Source: Desulfuromonadaceae bacterium GWB2_53_15 (GTDB lineage: Bacteria; Desulfobacterota; Desulfuromonadia; Geobacterales; Pseudopelobacteraceae). Taken from it: 6,806 bases of DNA. The stretch is from assembly GCA_001824455.1 (NCBI GenBank), contig MHXL01000144.1, positions 200 to 7,005 of the forward strand, in the 5' to 3' direction. Under the pieces are notes generated by a model. That model saw only the letters and a program-made list of their open reading frames with translations. It was not told where the DNA came from and did not search any database. Every line of letters begins with the position of its first letter. The stretch's first letter is position 1. This document shows, piece by piece, positions 5,445 to 6,806 of this stretch. Made by a program: the position numbers and the translations under genes.

Positions 5445-6271
5445 TATTCAGATCAAGGACAGGGCAGTCAAGGATATTCAAAGGTGTCTTGAGCGGATTG
5501 CTGTTAACGGTGTTTTTACCGATTCTTCCGTCTCTGGCCCTGGCACAGGAGCAACAGGAAATCGTCTGCATCCAGTGTCATTCCGGTCTGGAAGAGAAAT
5601 ACAGCCAGCCGGTCAAACTCTGGCGAAGCAGTATCCATGCAGTGAACGGCATCGCCTGTAACGCCTGCCATGGTGGCGACCCCAAGGATATGGCCAACGC
5701 CATGAACCCGGCCCGCGGCTTTCTGGGTGTACCCGGGGAAAAAGACATACCCGCCTTCTGCGGCCGCTGCCACGTTGGTGTGACAAAGGACTATCTGAGC
5801 AGTGCTCATGGACTTGCCTTGGGCAAAGGCGGGCCGACCTGCGTCACCTGCCATGGCAGCCACCTGGTGCGCAAGGTCTCGCTTGAACTGATCAGCGAGA
5901 AATATTGCACCCAATGCCACAATTTCGAGCGGGCAAAATTGATCAAAGACGCAATGCTGGAGACCGAACTCCTGATTGTTGCCATTGACGGCAGGATCGA
6001 GGGCTTCAAGAATCAAGGAACAGATACCGGAAAATTGGAACAGAGCCTTTTCGCGGTGCGCAACCGCTTCCACACCCTGTTCCACGATGTGGATGTGGAG
6101 AAGGTCAAAAAGGAATCGACACAGATCAACGGTGAGTTGAAGAAGATCGACAATGTGCTGCAAGGGCTTGACGATGCCCGCCGGAAACGGAAGATCGCCG
6201 GGGCGTGCGCCGTGGCAGGGGCGTTGCTGGCGGGGCTATTGTTTCATCTGCTGAGGAAGACATATGCTTAG
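5441..6271 (+). CDS. Tail-anchored periplasmic pentahaem cytochrome c of the bc-type operon
   Basis: A 276-residue cytochrome with a cleavable signal peptide (hydrophobic about 15-33, likely cut after ALA at 33-35). Five CxxCH sites follow at 43-47, 73-77, 107-111, 134-138 and 156-160. Extra histidines (H66, H123 in SSAHG, H141 in CHGSH) could be distal ligands, suggesting bis-His haems. Residues about 165-250 are charged, haem-free and predicted helical, possibly coiled coil. A C-terminal hydrophobic segment (about 252-270) with a basic tail (RKTYA) anchors it with the haem domain outside. Placed right after cytochrome b with a 4-bp overlap, it probably replaces cytochrome c1/f as acceptor from the Rieske protein; this role is inference. 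I do not recognise a named family beyond multihaem cytochrome c. An upstream in-frame start at 5384 lies inside cytochrome b and would bury the signal peptide. Confidence 0.9.
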   Translation: MIFRSRTGQSRIFKGVLSGLLLTVFLPILPSLALAQEQQEIVCIQCHSGLEEKYSQPVKLWRSSIHAVNGIACNACHGGDPKDMANAMNPARGFLGVPGEKDIPAFCGRCHVGVTKDYLSSAHGLALGKGGPTCVTCHGSHLVRKVSLELISEKYCTQCHNFERAKLIKDAMLETELLIVAIDGRIEGFKNQGTDTGKLEQSLFAVRNRFHTLFHDVDVEKVKKESTQINGELKKIDNVLQGLDDARRKRKIAGACAVAGALLAGLLFHLLRKTYA

Positions 6272-6806
6272 GTTTAGGGGGCTCATGACAGGCTCAATCT
6301 TACACGCGCTACCATGTTCCCACCATCTCCTGATCGCGCTGTTGCTGGCCCTGACCCTGCCCACTCACCCGGCAACCGCCCACAGCGAGGAGCAGCAACA
6401 GAACCACCAACACCAGGCACCTCTGCAACAACAGGATCAAACCGCATCGGTCGGCCTTGACGAGCGTCTGGGTGCTAAAATCCCGCTCGATCTTGTCTTC
6501 CGTGACGAAAGCGGCAAAGCGGTCCGCTTGACCGAGCTGGTGACCGGACCGACCATCATCCTGCCGGTCTACTACAGCTGCACCAATGTCTGCAACTACC
6601 TGCAAGCTGGGCTGGCGCGAGTGCTGCCGCAGATCAAGGCCAGGCCAGGCACGGAATACCGGGTTATCTCACTCAGCTTCGACGAGACCGAAAATCCGCA
6701 ACAGGCCAGCAGATCGAAACGCATGTACCTGACCTCAATGAATGCACCCTTTCCGGAGAATGGCTGGCGCTTCCTGACCGGGGATGCCGCTGCCATCCAT
6801 AGGCTG
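6264..6806 (+). CDS. SCO1/SenC-family copper protein, partial (3' end beyond window)
   Basis: An open frame of 181 codons runs off the right edge. The N-terminus has a hydrophobic stretch (about 22-33) for export or anchoring, then a low-complexity Gln/His-rich linker (about 40-60). The thioredoxin-like SCO fold follows: a beta strand IILPVYYSC, the metal/redox motif CTNVC (C106, C110, CxxxC), and VISLSFDETENP (134-145) as in SCO proteins. The conserved distal histidine lies past the window. SCO proteins deliver copper to, or reduce, the CuA site of cytochrome c oxidase subunit II, so an oxidase cluster downstream is likely but not seen. ATG 6264 overlaps the cytochrome stop by 8 bp and has GAGG seven bases upstream; ATG 6285, after AGGGGG at only 3 bases, is an alternative that removes 7 residues. 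The usual Pro after the second cysteine is Asn111. Confidence 0.85.
   Translation, partial: MLRFRGLMTGSILHALPCSHHLLIALLLALTLPTHPATAHSEEQQQNHQHQAPLQQQDQTASVGLDERLGAKIPLDLVFRDESGKAVRLTELVTGPTIILPVYYSCTNVCNYLQAGLARVLPQIKARPGTEYRVISLSFDETENPQQASRSKRMYLTSMNAPFPENGWRFLTGDAAAIHRL

Overview
The window (GC-rich, roughly mid to upper 50s percent by eye) carries two divergent sets of respiratory genes that look like quinol-oxidising electron-transfer modules. Gene content and protein style (multihaem c-type cytochromes, a split alternative complex III/Qrc-like module, a Rieske/cytochrome b pair with a multihaem partner, a SCO protein) suggest a member of the Desulfuromonadales/Geobacterales or a close relative. 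That assignment is inference from gene content; no rRNA or other taxonomic marker is present.

Minus strand, in transcription order: a membrane-anchored pentahaem cytochrome (ActA/QrcA-like, 3654-3139), a Tat/lipoprotein molybdopterin-oxidoreductase-family subunit that keeps an N-terminal [4Fe-4S] motif but has no Cys/Sec metal ligand (3127-938), a 141-bp gap with two hairpins and a possible promoter, and a four-cluster ferredoxin-like subunit (796-83). The last 82 bp of this strand hold a nested palindrome and no gene. The expected NrfD/ActC/QrcD-type quinol-binding membrane subunit is not in the window; if the module is complete it should lie just beyond base 1.

Plus strand: a Tat-type Rieske iron-sulfur protein (3832-4251), a fused b6/subunit-IV-type cytochrome b (4341-5444), a tail-anchored pentahaem cytochrome c overlapping it by ATGA (5441-6271), and a SCO1/SenC-like copper protein that runs off the right edge (6264-end). 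No cytochrome c1 or f gene is seen; the pentahaem protein sits where that electron acceptor would be expected.

The two sets share a 177-bp control region (3655-3831) with candidate promoters in both directions and a cluster of small palindromes. The simplest reading is that both modules move electrons from (mena)quinol to periplasmic c-type cytochromes by different chemistry, a cytochrome bc-type Q cycle on one side and an ACIII/Qrc-type complex on the other. The SCO protein hints that a copper-containing terminal oxidase is encoded downstream. The families are known; what deserves a second look is the arrangement, the missing c1/f subunit, and the structured non-coding DNA inside the operons.
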